From Leptodactylus fallax (lineage: Eukaryota; Chordata; Amphibia; Anura; Leptodactylidae): DNA of 64,000 nt. The position numbers were made by a program, and so were the translations under genes. The notes below the pieces were generated by a model. The model was not told the DNA's origin. It worked only from the letters and a program-made list of their open reading frames with translations, and searched no databases. Positions 1 through 12,600 of this stretch are shown piece by piece. How positions within the stretch are numbered: the first letter of the stretch is position 1; every line of letters starts with the position of its first letter. The stretch is from contig CAMRHE010001091.1 in NCBI GenBank assembly GCA_947044405.1, forward strand, positions 163,271-227,270, in the 5' to 3' direction.

Positions 1-157
1 AAGGAAGGTTCTGATTGACATTGACCATGTGGAGATATCATTAATATGAGGTCTGCAAATTATAGACCACGAATAAGGACTGTGAAGCTTTGCAGGAGAA
101 TGAACTGGAATCGGAGAACTGGAGTCAGGATGAAACCACACAGACAGCCATACACAC

Positions 158-271
158 CTGGGGCACCATGTTTTTGAAGGACTCCATGATCTTTGAGCTT
201 TTGGCTTCTTGGTAGTAGGAGAAGCAGCCAGTGATGATGACCACAGCGGCCAAAACAATACCTAGGTAAAG
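158..271 (-). CDS. ATP1A3: ATP1A3 exon 5 (M2 helix)
   Basis: The exon is 114 bp and encodes 38 residues (131-168 of the joined product), from [10 protein letters not shown] to SFKNMVPQ. The acceptor TTCTTCTAG lies just above 271, and the donor CAG|GTGTGT just below 158. The first half is the second membrane helix ([16 protein letters not shown]). The second half is the conserved cytoplasmic stretch [18 protein letters not shown] that leads into the actuator domain. The reading frame is open and follows directly from exon 4 across a 130-bp intron (272-401). The next exon, expected to begin with the conserved QALVIREG segment, is not within positions 1-157, which are intron. Sequence conservation leaves little doubt about the family. 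Confidence 0.95.
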
Positions 272-362
272 CTAGAAGAAGAGTGAAGACATCTATGGTC
301 AAGAAACATGTCACTCCCACTGGTATAAGGTGATTTGTACAATTCTTTCAGGGACCGCATCA

Positions 363-605
<243 letters not shown>

Positions 606-696
606 CTATAGAAACAAGATGAGGGATGTCTCTGTGCTCACCAGCCAAGTCTTTGCAGCATCATATGTTACATGTATGATCTACAAAGGTAGTCTA

Positions 697-804
<108 letters not shown>

Positions 805-853
805 TTAGTGAAGAGCAGTAAAAGGTGTACAGACAGTCTGGATACCAGAGAGC

Positions 854-3243
854 AAGAGTGGCACAGGCTCAATGGCTCAGACTAGTGACCTCATCATGGA
901 CATCTCTAGTAGTGATGGTGTAGACTAAGAATGGCACGTCAGACTAGTGACCTCATCATGGACATATCTAGTAGTGATGGTGTAGACTAAGAATGGCACG
1001 TAATACTAGTGACCTCATCATGGACATCTCTAGTAGTGATGGTGTAGACTAAGAATGGCACGTCAGACTAGTGACCTCATCATGGACATCTCTAGGAGTG
1101 ATGGTGTAGACTAAGAGTGGCACGTCAGACTAGTGACCTCATCATGGACATCTCTAGTAGTGATGGTGTAGACTAAGAGTGGCACGTCAGACTAGTGATC
1201 TCATCATGGACATCTCTAGTAGTGATGGTGTAGACTAAGAATGGCACGTCAGACTAGTGACCTCATCATGGACATATCTAGTAGTGATGGTGTAGACTAA
1301 GAATGGCACGTCAGACTAGTGACCTCATCATGGACATATCTAGTAGTGATGGTGTAGACTAAGAGTGGCACGTCAGACTAGTGACCTCATCATGGACATC
1401 TCTAGTAGTGATGGTGTAGACTAAGAATGGCACGTAATACTAGTGACCTCATCATGGACATCTCTAGGAGTGATGGTGTAGACTAAGAGTGGCACGTCAG
1501 ACTAGTGACCTCATCATGGACATATCTAGTAGTGATGGTGTAGACTAAGAGTGGCACGTCAGACTAGTGACCTCATCATGGACATCTCTAGTAGTGATGG
1601 GGTAGACTAAGAATGGCACGTCAGACTAGTGACCTCATCATAGACATATCTAGGAGTGATGGGGTAGACTAAGAATGGCACGTCAGACTAGTGACCTCAT
1701 CATGGACATATCTAGTAGTGATGGTGTAGACTAAGAATGGCACGTCAGACTAGTGACCTCATCATGGACATATCTAGTAGTGATGGTGTAGACTAAGAAT
1801 GGCACGTCAGACTAGTGACCTCATCATGGACATCTCTAGTAGTGATGGTGTAGACTAAGAGTGGCACGTCAGACTAGTGACCTCATCATGGACATCTCTA
1901 GGAGTGATGGTGTAGACTAAGAGTGGCACGTCAGACTAGTGACCTCATCATGGACATATCTAGTAGTGATGGTGTAGACTAAGAGTGGCACGTCAGACTA
2001 GTGACCTCATCATGGACATCTCTAGTAGTGATGGGGTAGACTAAGAATGGCACGTCAGACTAGTGACCTCATCATAGACATATCTAGGAGTGATGGGGTA
2101 GACTAAGAATGGCACGTAATACTAGTGACCTCATCATGGACATATCTAGTAGTGATGGTGTAGACTAAGAATGGCACGTCAGACTAGTGATCTCATCATG
2201 GACATATCTAGGAGTGATGGGGTAGACTAAGAATGGCACGTCAGACTAGTGACCTCAACATGGACATCTCTAGTAGTCATGGTGTAGACTAAGAATGGCA
2301 CGTCAGACTAGTGACCTCATCATGGACATATCTAGGAGTGATGGGGTAGACTAAGAGTGGCACGTCAGACTTGTGACCTCATCATGGACATCTCTAGTAT
2401 TGATGGGGTAGACTAAGAGTGGCACGTCAGACTAGTGACCTCATCATGGACATCTCTAGGAGTGATGGGGTAGACTAAGAATGGCACGTAATACTAGTGA
2501 CCTCATCATGGATATCTCTAAGAGTGATGAGATAGACTAAGAGTGGCACAGGCCACATGGCTCAGACTAGTGACCTCATCATGGACATATCTAGGAGTGA
2601 TGGGGTAGACTAAGAATGGCACGTAATACTAGTGACCTCATCATGGACATGTCTAGGAGTGATGGTGTAGACTAAGAGTGGCACGTCAGACTAGTGACCT
2701 CATCATGGACATATCTAGTAGTGATGGTGTAGACTAAGAATGGCACGTCAGACTAGTGACCTCATCATGGACATATCTAGGAGTGATGGTGTAGACTAAG
2801 AATGGCACGTCAGACGAGGGACCTCATCATGTGCATCTTTACTACTGAGGAGTAGACTAAGAATAGCATGCCAGACTAGTGACTTCATCATGGATATCCC
2901 TAAGAGTGATGGGGCAGACTAAGAGTAGCACATCAGACTAGTTACCTCATCATGTGCATCTCTAAGAGTGATAGGGTAGACTAATAATGGCACGTCAGAC
3001 GAGGGACCTCATCATGTGCATCTCTACTACTGAGGGGTTAAACTAAGAGTAGCATGTCAGACTAGTGACCTCATCATGGACATCTCTAAAAGTGATGAGG
3101 TAGAATAAGAGTGGCACAGGCCCAATGGCTCAGAATAGTGACCTCATCATGGACATCTCTAGTAGTGATGGGGTAGACTAAGAGTGGCATGTCAGATTAG
3201 TGACCTCATCATGGAGATTTCTGAGGCTGAAGGAATAGACTAA
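854..3243. repeat. 62-bp minisatellite in ATP1A3 intron 2
   Basis: There are about 38 tandem copies of a 62-bp unit whose core is GACTAGTGACCTCATCATGG followed by ACATCTCTAG and GTGTAGACTAAGA. The central copies differ mainly at a few positions (CATCTC/CATATC, GTAGTG/GGAGTG, GGTGTAG/GGGGTAG). The copies from about 2800 to 3243 are more diverged, with one-copy changes such as ATGTGCATCT. Each unit has ACTAGT (SpeI) and TGACCTCATCA. The array fills most of the 2.7-kb intron 2; 3244-3476 is unique intron sequence. Confidence 0.95.
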
Positions 3244-3476
3244 CTGGTGAGTAATCTGCTACGCTGGCAGGGCCGCTTCCAGATCTAGCTGTCTGATATG
3301 TGCAGCAATGGACCTGTGTGTTCCTGCACTGCTGTACTCTCACCTATCACCAAGGTAAGATGATGATGTCATGAGCTGTCATGTGATTTCCAGGTAAGCA
3401 ATTTTATAGACCATGGGGGCTGCTCTGTCTATGGGGAACTCTATACCCCACCATCATACAATTACACAGGACTCAC

Positions 3477-3596
3477 CATGGCCACTTCTTTCTTGAGATC
3501 GTCCATTTCTTTCTTGACTACCTTACCCTTCTGAGGGGATTCGCCATCTTTATTGTCCTGCGTGGTGGCCACACGGTAACTATCTGACCGGCCGTA
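3477..3596 (-). CDS. ATP1A3: ATP1A3 exon 2 (charged cytoplasmic N-terminus)
   Basis: The exon is 120 bp and encodes 40 residues (3-42). It begins YGRSDSYRVATTQD after the acceptor TTTTGCAG, runs through a lysine-rich stretch (KGKVVKKEMDDLKKEVAM) and ends at ATG|GTGAGT. Preceded by the Met-Gly of exon 1 it gives MGYGRSDSYRV, which I recall as the N-terminus of fish alpha-3; human alpha-3 has a different, shorter start (inference from memory). The lysine-rich N-terminus is cytoplasmic and has been linked to pump regulation. Upstream in the gene lies the 45-kb intron 1. Confidence 0.92.
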
Positions 3597-3673
3597 CTGC
3601 AAAAGAGGAAGACGAGCGATCAAAAGATATCAAATAACTCAAGAATGGAAACTTATCAGGAATCTTAAAAAGA

Positions 3674-3708
3674 ATGATTGATAGATAGATATGAGATAGA
3701 TAGATATG

Positions 3709-3741
<33 letters not shown>

Positions 3742-3872
3742 TGAGATAGTAGATAGATAGATAGATAGATAGATATGAGATAGATAGATAGATATGAGAT
3801 AGATAGATAGATAGATAGATATGAGATAGATAGATATGAGATAGATAGATAGATAGATATGAGATAGATATG

Positions 3873-3905
<33 letters not shown>

Positions 3906-3990
3906 TGAGATAGATAGATATGAGATAGATAGATAGATATGAGATAGATAGATATGAGATAGATAGATAGATATGAGATAGATAGATATG

Positions 3991-4021
<31 letters not shown>

Positions 4022-4311
4022 GATAGATAGATAGATATGAGATAGATAGATATGAGATAGATAGATATGAGATAGATAGATAGATATGAGATAGATAGAG
4101 ATAGATAGATAGATAGATAGATATGAGATAGATAGATATGAGATAGATAGATATGAGATAGATAGATAGATATGAGATAGATAGATAGAGATAGATAGAT
4201 AGATAGATAGATATGAGATAGATAGATATGAGATAGATAGATAGATAGATATGAGCTAGATAGATAGATAGATAGATATGTAGATAGATAGATATGAGAT
4301 AGATAGATATG

Positions 4312-4364
<53 letters not shown>

Positions 4365-4710
4365 TGAGCTAGATAGATAGATAGATATGAGATAGATGGA
4401 TAGATAGATAGATATGAGATAGATAGATAGATAGATATGAGATAGATAGATATGAGATAGTAGATAGATAGATAGATAGATAGATATGAGATAGATAGAT
4501 ATGAGATAGATAGATAGATATGAGATAGATAGATAGATATGAGATAGATAGAGAAGATAGATAGATATGAGATAGATAGATATGAGATAGATAGATAGAT
4601 AGATATGAGATAGATAGAATGAGATAGTAGATAGATAGATAGATAGATATGAGATAGATAGATAGATAGATAGATAGATAGGAGATAGATAGATATGGGA
4701 TAGATATGAG

Positions 4711-4752
<42 letters not shown>

Positions 4753-5094
4753 TGAGATAGATATGAGATAGATAGATAGATATGAGATAGATAGATATGA
4801 GATAGATAGATATGAGCTAGATAGATAGATAGATAGATAGATATGAGCTAGATAGATAGATAGATAGATATGAGATAGATGGATAGATAGATAGATATGA
4901 GATAGATAGATAGATATGAGATAGATAGATATGAGATAGTAGATAGATAGATATGAGATAGATAGATAGATAGTAGATAGATAGTAGATAGATAGATAGA
5001 TATGAGATAGATAGAGATAGATAGATAGATAGATAGATTGAGATAGATAGATAGATAGATAGATATGAGATAGATAGATTGAGATAGATATGAG

Positions 5095-5132
<38 letters not shown>

Positions 5133-5236
5133 TGAGATAGATAGATAGATAGATAGGAGATAGATAGATATGAGATAGATAGATATGAGATAGATATGAG
5201 ATAGATAGATAGATATTAGATAGATAGATAGATATG

Positions 5237-5271
<35 letters not shown>

Positions 5272-5312
5272 GTAGTAGATATGGGATAGATAGGATAGAT
5301 AGATAGATAGAT

Positions 5313-5352
<40 letters not shown>

Positions 5353-5371
5353 TGAGATAGATATGAGATAT
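3674..5371. repeat. GATA / GATATGA compound microsatellite
   Basis: This is 1.7 kb of (GATA)n runs broken by GATATGA units, giving patterns such as AGATAGATATGAGATAGATA. Short runs of 2-10 GATA copies alternate with one GATATGA. It carries no gene; its minus-strand reading gives an Ile-Tyr-Leu-Ser repeat. It directly abuts the 3' end of the LINE fragment at about 5372. Confidence 0.97.
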
Positions 5372-6600
5372 CCCTGGTTGATATACTGCTCCCCCAGCAG
5401 GCCACTCCAAAGAAGATGGCTGATGCAACTACCGAGTTGAAGAAAGTCCTAAGAAGTGCCCCCCGGATTCCAAAGGCTCTCAGCTTCCTAAGCAGGTAGA
5501 GCCTGCTGTGGCCCTTCCTGTACAGGGCCTCCATATGATCTGCCCAGTCCAGCTTATTATTAAGGAGCAAACCCAGGTACTTATAGGTGTTCACAATCTC
5601 GATGCCCGTCCCCAGGATGTCCACTGGTTTAGGAGGGCTTCTGCCTTTATGGAAGTCCACCACCATCTCCTTGGTCTTCCCCGCGTTAATCTTCAGGTGG
5701 TTCCGCTTTCCCCAGTCCACAAAATCCCGGTTCAGTTCTCTGTACTCCTTGTCATCATCGTCTGTGATGAGACCCACTATTGCAGAGTCATCAGAATACT
5801 TCTGTAGGTAGCAGCTGGATGAGTTGCACCTAAAATCTGCAGTGTACAGTGTGAAGAGGAAAGGGGCGAGAACCGTACCCTGAGGTGCCCCCGTATTACA
5901 GATCACGGTACCTGACACACAGTCTTGGGCTCTCACGTATTGAGGTCGATTTGTGAGGTAGTCTAGGATCCAGTTGGAGAGGTGGTGGTCCACTCCAGCA
6001 AGGCCCAGCTTGTCCCTCAATAACCTGGGCTGTATGGTGTTAAAAGCACTGGAGAAGTCAAAGAACATTATTCTCACTGTGTTCCCTGGTTTCTCCAGGT
6101 GAGACAGAGCCCTGTGCAGAAGGTGGATGATGGCATCATCTACCCCAATGCCCGGCCGATAAGCAAACTGGAGGGGGTCCATAGCGGGGCTCACTAGAGG
6201 GCGGAGATGTGTGAGAACCAATCTCTCCAAGATCTTCATCAAGTGGGATGTCAGTGCTACAGGTCTGTAGTCGTTGAGGTCCATAGGGTGGGGTTTCTTT
6301 GGAACTGGTACCACACAAGAAGATTTCCATAATTCAGGGACTATTTCCTGCCTCAGGCTCATATTATACATATATGTAATTATACCACACAGCTGGTCCC
6401 CGCAAGTCTTAATTAGCCTTGCACTGATGTCATCTGGCCCTGCGGCTTTCCTTGCTTTGATCCTTTTCAGCTCTTTTCTCACCTGGGCCCGTGTGACGGT
6501 CAGACTGTGGTCAGATAAAGACGGATTTCTAGATTTACATGTCTGGTGGACTTCATGCCAGCTCATGTGCTGCAGCAGTCTAGAAGCTCTAGAGTGTCCC
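5372..6600 (-). mobile_element. L2-like (CR1/L2 group) LINE fragment, reverse transcriptase domain
   Basis: An open minus-strand frame (about 5372-6566, near 400 codons) encodes a non-LTR retrotransposon reverse transcriptase. Visible motifs in order are KARKAAGPDDISARLIK, YRPVALTSHLMKILERLV, DPLQFAYRPGIGVDDAI, the first catalytic block FFDFSSAFNTIQP, GAPQGTVLAPFLFTLYTAD, the catalytic box YSDD (about 5787-5798; YADD or FADD is usual), and the thumb region LKINAGKTKEMVVDF and YKYLGLLLNNKLDW. There are no stops or frameshifts in the domain, so the copy is fairly young. It is truncated at both ends: there is no endonuclease domain, and the protein breaks off after GVACWGSS where the GATA array begins. 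The L2 assignment is from remembered fish and amphibian relatives; CR1 or Rex1 are alternatives. The exact 5' end is uncertain. Confidence 0.88.
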
Positions 6601-6632
6601 TGTAAGTTCCATAATTTTTTGCATGAATGGGG

Positions 6633-9600
6633 TTATGCTATATACACCTCAGGGTCTCTTCTAGATACAGATACACCGGTATATGCTATATACACCTCAG
6701 GGTCTCTTCTAGATACAGATACACCGGTATATACTATATACACCTCAGGGTCTCTTCTAGATACAGATACACCGGTATATGCTATATACACCTCAGGGTC
6801 TCTTCTAGATACAGATACACCGGTATATGCTATATACACCTCAGGGTCTCTTCTAGATACAGATACACCGGTATATACTATATACACCTCAGGGTCCCTT
6901 ATAGATACACCGGTATATACTATATACACCTCAGGGTCTCTTCTAGATACAGATACACCGGTATATACTATATACACCTCAGGGTCTCTTCTAGATACAG
7001 ATACACCGGTATATACTATATACACCTCAGGGTCTCTTCTAGATACAGATACACCGGTATATACTATATACACCTCAGGGTCTCTTCTAGATACAGATAC
7101 ACCGGTATATACTATATACACCTCAGGGTCTCTTCTAGATACAGATACACCGGTATATACTATATACACCTCAGGGTCTCTTCTAGATACAGATACACCG
7201 GTATATGCTATATACACCTCAGGGTCTCTTCTAGATACAGATACACCGGTATATACTATATACACCTCAGGGTCCCTTATAGATACACCGGTATATACTA
7301 TATACACCTCAGGGTCTCTTCTAGATACAGATACACCGGTATATACTATATACACCTCAGGGTCTCTTCTAGATACAGATACACCGGTATATACTATATA
7401 CACCTCAGGGTCCCTTATAGATACAGATACAACGGTATATACTATATACAGCTCAGGGTCCCTTATAGATACAGATACACCGGTATATACTATATACACC
7501 TCAGGGTCCCTTATAGATACAGATACAACGGTATATACTATATACAGCTCAGGGTCCCTTCTAGATACACCGGTATATACTATATACACCTCAGGGTCCC
7601 TTATAGATACAGATACACCGGTATATACTATTACACCTCAGGGTCTCTTCTAGATACAGATACACCGGTATATACTATATACACCTCAGGGTCTCTTCTA
7701 GATACAGATACACCGGTATATACTATATACACCTCAGGGTCTCTTCTAGATACAGATACACCGGTATATGCGATATACACCTCAGGGTCTCTTCTAGATA
7801 CAGATACACCGGTATATACTATATACACCTCAGGGTCTCTTCTAGATACAGATACACCGGTATATACTATATACACCTCAGGGTCTCTTCTAGATACAGA
7901 TACACCGGTATATACTATATACAGCTCAGGGTCTCTTCTAGATACAGATACACCAGTATATACTATATACACCTCAGGGTCTCTTCTAGATACAGATACA
8001 TCGGTATATACTATATACACCTCAGGGTCCCTTCTAGATACAGATACACCGGTATATACTATATACACCTCAGGGTCTCTTCTAGATACACCGGTATATA
8101 CTACATACACCTCAGGGTCTCTTCTAGATACAGATACACCGGTATATACTATATACACCTCAGGGTCCCTTATAGATACAGATACACCGGTATATACTAT
8201 ATACACCTCAGGGTCCCTTCTAGATACACCGGTATATACTATATACACCTCAGGGTCCCTTATAGATACAGATACACCAGTATATACTATATACACCTCA
8301 GGGTCTCTTCTAGATACAGATACACCGGTATATAGTATTACACCTCAGGGTCTCTTCTAGATACAGATACACCGGTATATACTATATACACCTCAGGGTC
8401 TCTTCTAGATACAGATACACCGGTATATACTATATACACCTCAGGGTGTCTTCTAGATACAGATACACCGGTATATACTATATACACCTCAGGGTCTCTT
8501 ATAGATACAGATACACCGGTATATACTATATACACCTCAGGGTCTCTTCTAGATACAGATACACCGGTATATACTATATACACCTCAGGGTCTCTTCTAG
8601 ATACAGATACACCGGTATATACTATTACACCTCAGGGTCTCTTCTAGATACAGATACATCGGTATATACTATATACACCTCAGGGTCTCTTCTAGATACA
8701 GATACATCGGTATATACTATATACACCTCAGGGTCTCTTCTAGATACAGATACACCGGTATATACTATATACACCTCAGGGTCCCTTATAGATACAGATA
8801 CACCGGTATATACTATTACACCTCAGGGTCTCTTCTAGATACAGATACACCGGTATATACTATATACACCTCGGGGTCTCTTCTAGATACAGATACACCG
8901 GTATATACTATTACACCTCAGGGTGTCTTCTAGATATAGATACACCGGTATATACTATATACACCTCAGGGTCCCTTATAGATACACCGGTATATACTAT
9001 TACACCTCAGGGTGTCTTCTAGATACAGATACACCGGTATATACTATATACACCTCAGGGTCCCTTATAGATACACCGGTATATACTATATACACCTCAG
9101 GGTCTCTTCTAGATACAGATACACCGGTATATACTATTACACCTCAGGGTGTCTTCTAGATACAGATACACCGGTATATACTATATACACCTCAGGGTCC
9201 CTTATAGATACACCGGTATATACTATATACACCTCAGGGTCTCTTCTAGATACAGATACACCGGTATATACTATATACACCTCAGGGTCCCTTATAGATA
9301 CAGATACAACGGTATATACTATATACAGCTCAGGGTCCCTTCTAGATACACCGGTATATAATATATACACCTCAGGGTCCCTTATAGATACAGATACACC
9401 GGTATATACTATATACACCTCAGGGTCCCTTCTAGATACACCGGTATATACTATATACACCTCAGGGTCCCTTCTAGATACACCGGTATATACTATATAC
9501 AGCTCAGGGTCTCTTCTAGATACACCGGTATATACTATATACACCTCAGGGTGTCTTCTAGATATAGATACACCGGTATATACTATATACACCTCAGGGT

Positions 9601-12600
9601 CCCTTCTAGATACACCGGTATATACTATATACACCTCAGGGTCCCTTATAGATTCAGATACACCGGTATATACTATATACACCTCGGGGTCTCTTCTAGA
9701 TACACCGGTATATACTATATACACCTCAGGGTCCCTTATAGATACAGATACACCGGTATATACTATATACACCTCAGGGTCTCTTCTAGATACAGATACA
9801 CCGGTATATACTATATACACCTCGGGGTCTCTTCTAGATACAGATACACCGGTATATACTATATACACCTCAGGGTCTCTTCTAGATACAGATACACCGG
9901 TATATACTATATACACCTCAGGGTCTCTTCTAGATACAGATACACCGGTATATACTATATACACCTCAGGGTCTCTTCTAGATACAGATACACCGGTATA
10001 TACTATATACACCTCAGGGTCCCTTATAGATACAGATACACCGGTATATACTATATACACCTCAGGGTCCCTTCTAGATACACCGGTATATACTATATAC
10101 ACCTCAGGGTCTCTTATAGATACACCGGTATATACTATATACACCTCAGGGTCCCTTATAGATACAGATACACCGGTATATACTATATACACCTCAGGGT
10201 CTCTTCTAGATACAGATACACCGGTATATACTATATACACCTCAGGGTCTCTTCTAGATACAGATACACCGGTATATACTATATACACCTCGGGGTCTCT
10301 TCTAGATACAGATACACCGGTATATACTATATACACCTCAGGGTCTCTTCTAGATACAGATACACCGGTATATACTATATACACCTCAGGGTCCCTTATA
10401 GATACAGATACACCGGTATATACTATATACACCTCAGGGTCTCTTCTAGATACAGATACACCGGTATATACTATATACACCTCAGGGTCTCTTCTAGATA
10501 CAGATACACCGGTATATACTATATACACCTCAGGGTCTCTTCTAGATACAGATACACCGGTATATACTATATACACCTCAGGGTCCCTTCTAGATACACC
10601 GGTATATACTATATACACCTCAGGGTCTCTTCTAGATACAGATACACCGGTATATACTATATACACCTCAGGGTCTCTTCTAGATACAGATACACCGGTA
10701 TATACTATATACACCTCAGGGTCCCTTATAGATACACCGGTATATACTATATACACCTCAGGGTCCCTTATAGATACACCGGTATATACTATATACACCT
10801 CAGGGTCCCTTATAGATACAGATACACCGGTATATACTATATACACCTCAGGGTGTCTTCTAGATACAGATACACCGGTATATACTATATACACCTCAGG
10901 GTGTCTTCTAGATATAGATACACCGGTATATACTATATACACCTCAGGGTCCCTATAGATATACCGGTATATACTATATACACCTCAGGGTCCCTTATAG
11001 ATACACCGGTATATACTATATACACCTCAGGATCTCTTCTAGATACAGATACATCGGTATATACTATATACACCTCAGGGTCCCTTATAGATACACCGGT
11101 ATATACTATATACACCTCAGGGTCCCTTATAGATACAGATACACCGGTATATACTATATACACCTCAGGGTCTCTTCTAGATACAGATACACCGGTATAT
11201 ACTATATACTATATACACCTCGGGGTCTCTTCTAGATACAGATACACCGGTATATACTATATACACCTCAGGGTCTCTTCTAGATACAGATAAACCGGTA
11301 TATACTATATACACCTCAGGGTCCCTTATAGATACAGATACACCGGTATATACTATATACACCTCAGGGTCTCTTCTAGATACAAATACACCGGTATATA
11401 CTATATACACCTCAGGGTCTCTTCTAGATACAGATACACCGGTATATACTATATACACCTCAGGGTCCCTTATAGATACACCGGTATATACTATATACAC
11501 CTCAGGGTCTCTTCTAGATATAGATACACCGGTATATACTATATACACCTCAGGGTCCCTTATAGATACACCGGTATATACTATATACACCTCAGGGTCT
11601 CTTCTAGATACAGATACACCGGTATATACTATATACACCTCAGGGTCTCTTCTAGATACAGATACACCGGTATATACTATATACACCTCAGGGTCCCTTC
11701 TAGATACACCGGTATATACTATATACACCTCAGGGTCTCTTCTAGATACAGATACACCGGTATATACTATATACACCTCAGGGTCCCTTATAGATACAGA
11801 TACACCGGTATATACTATATACACCTCAGGGTCTCTTCTAGATACAGATACACCGGTATATACTATATACACCTCGGGGTCTCTTCTAGATACAGATACA
11901 CCGGTATATACTATATACACCTCAGGGTCTCTTCTAGATACAGATACACCGGTATATACTATATACACCTCAGGGTCCCTTATAGATACAGATACACCGG
12001 TATATACTATATACACCTCAGGGTCTCTTCTAGATACAGATACACCGGTATATACTATATACACCTCAGGGTCTCTTCTAGATACAGATACATCGGTATA
12101 TACTATATACACCTCAGGGTCCCTTATAGATACACCGGTATATACTATATACACCTCAGGGTCTCTTCTAGATACAGATACACCGGTATATACTATATAC
12201 ACCTCAGGGTCTCTTCTAGATACAGATACACCGGTATATACTATATACACCTCAGGGTCTCTTCTAGATACAGATACACCGGTATATACTATATACACCT
12301 CAGGGTCCCTTCTAGATACACCGGTATATACTATATACACCTCAGGGTCTCTTCTAGATACAGATACACCGGTATATACTATATACACCTCAGGGTCCCT
12401 TATAGATACACCGGTATATACTATATACACCTCAGGGCCCTTATAGATACAGATACACCGGTATATACTATATACACCTCAGGGTGTCTTCTAGATACAG
12501 ATACACCGGTATATACTATATACACCTCAGGGTGTCTTCTAGATATAGATACACCGGTATATACTATATACACCTCAGGGTCCCTTATAGATACACCGGT

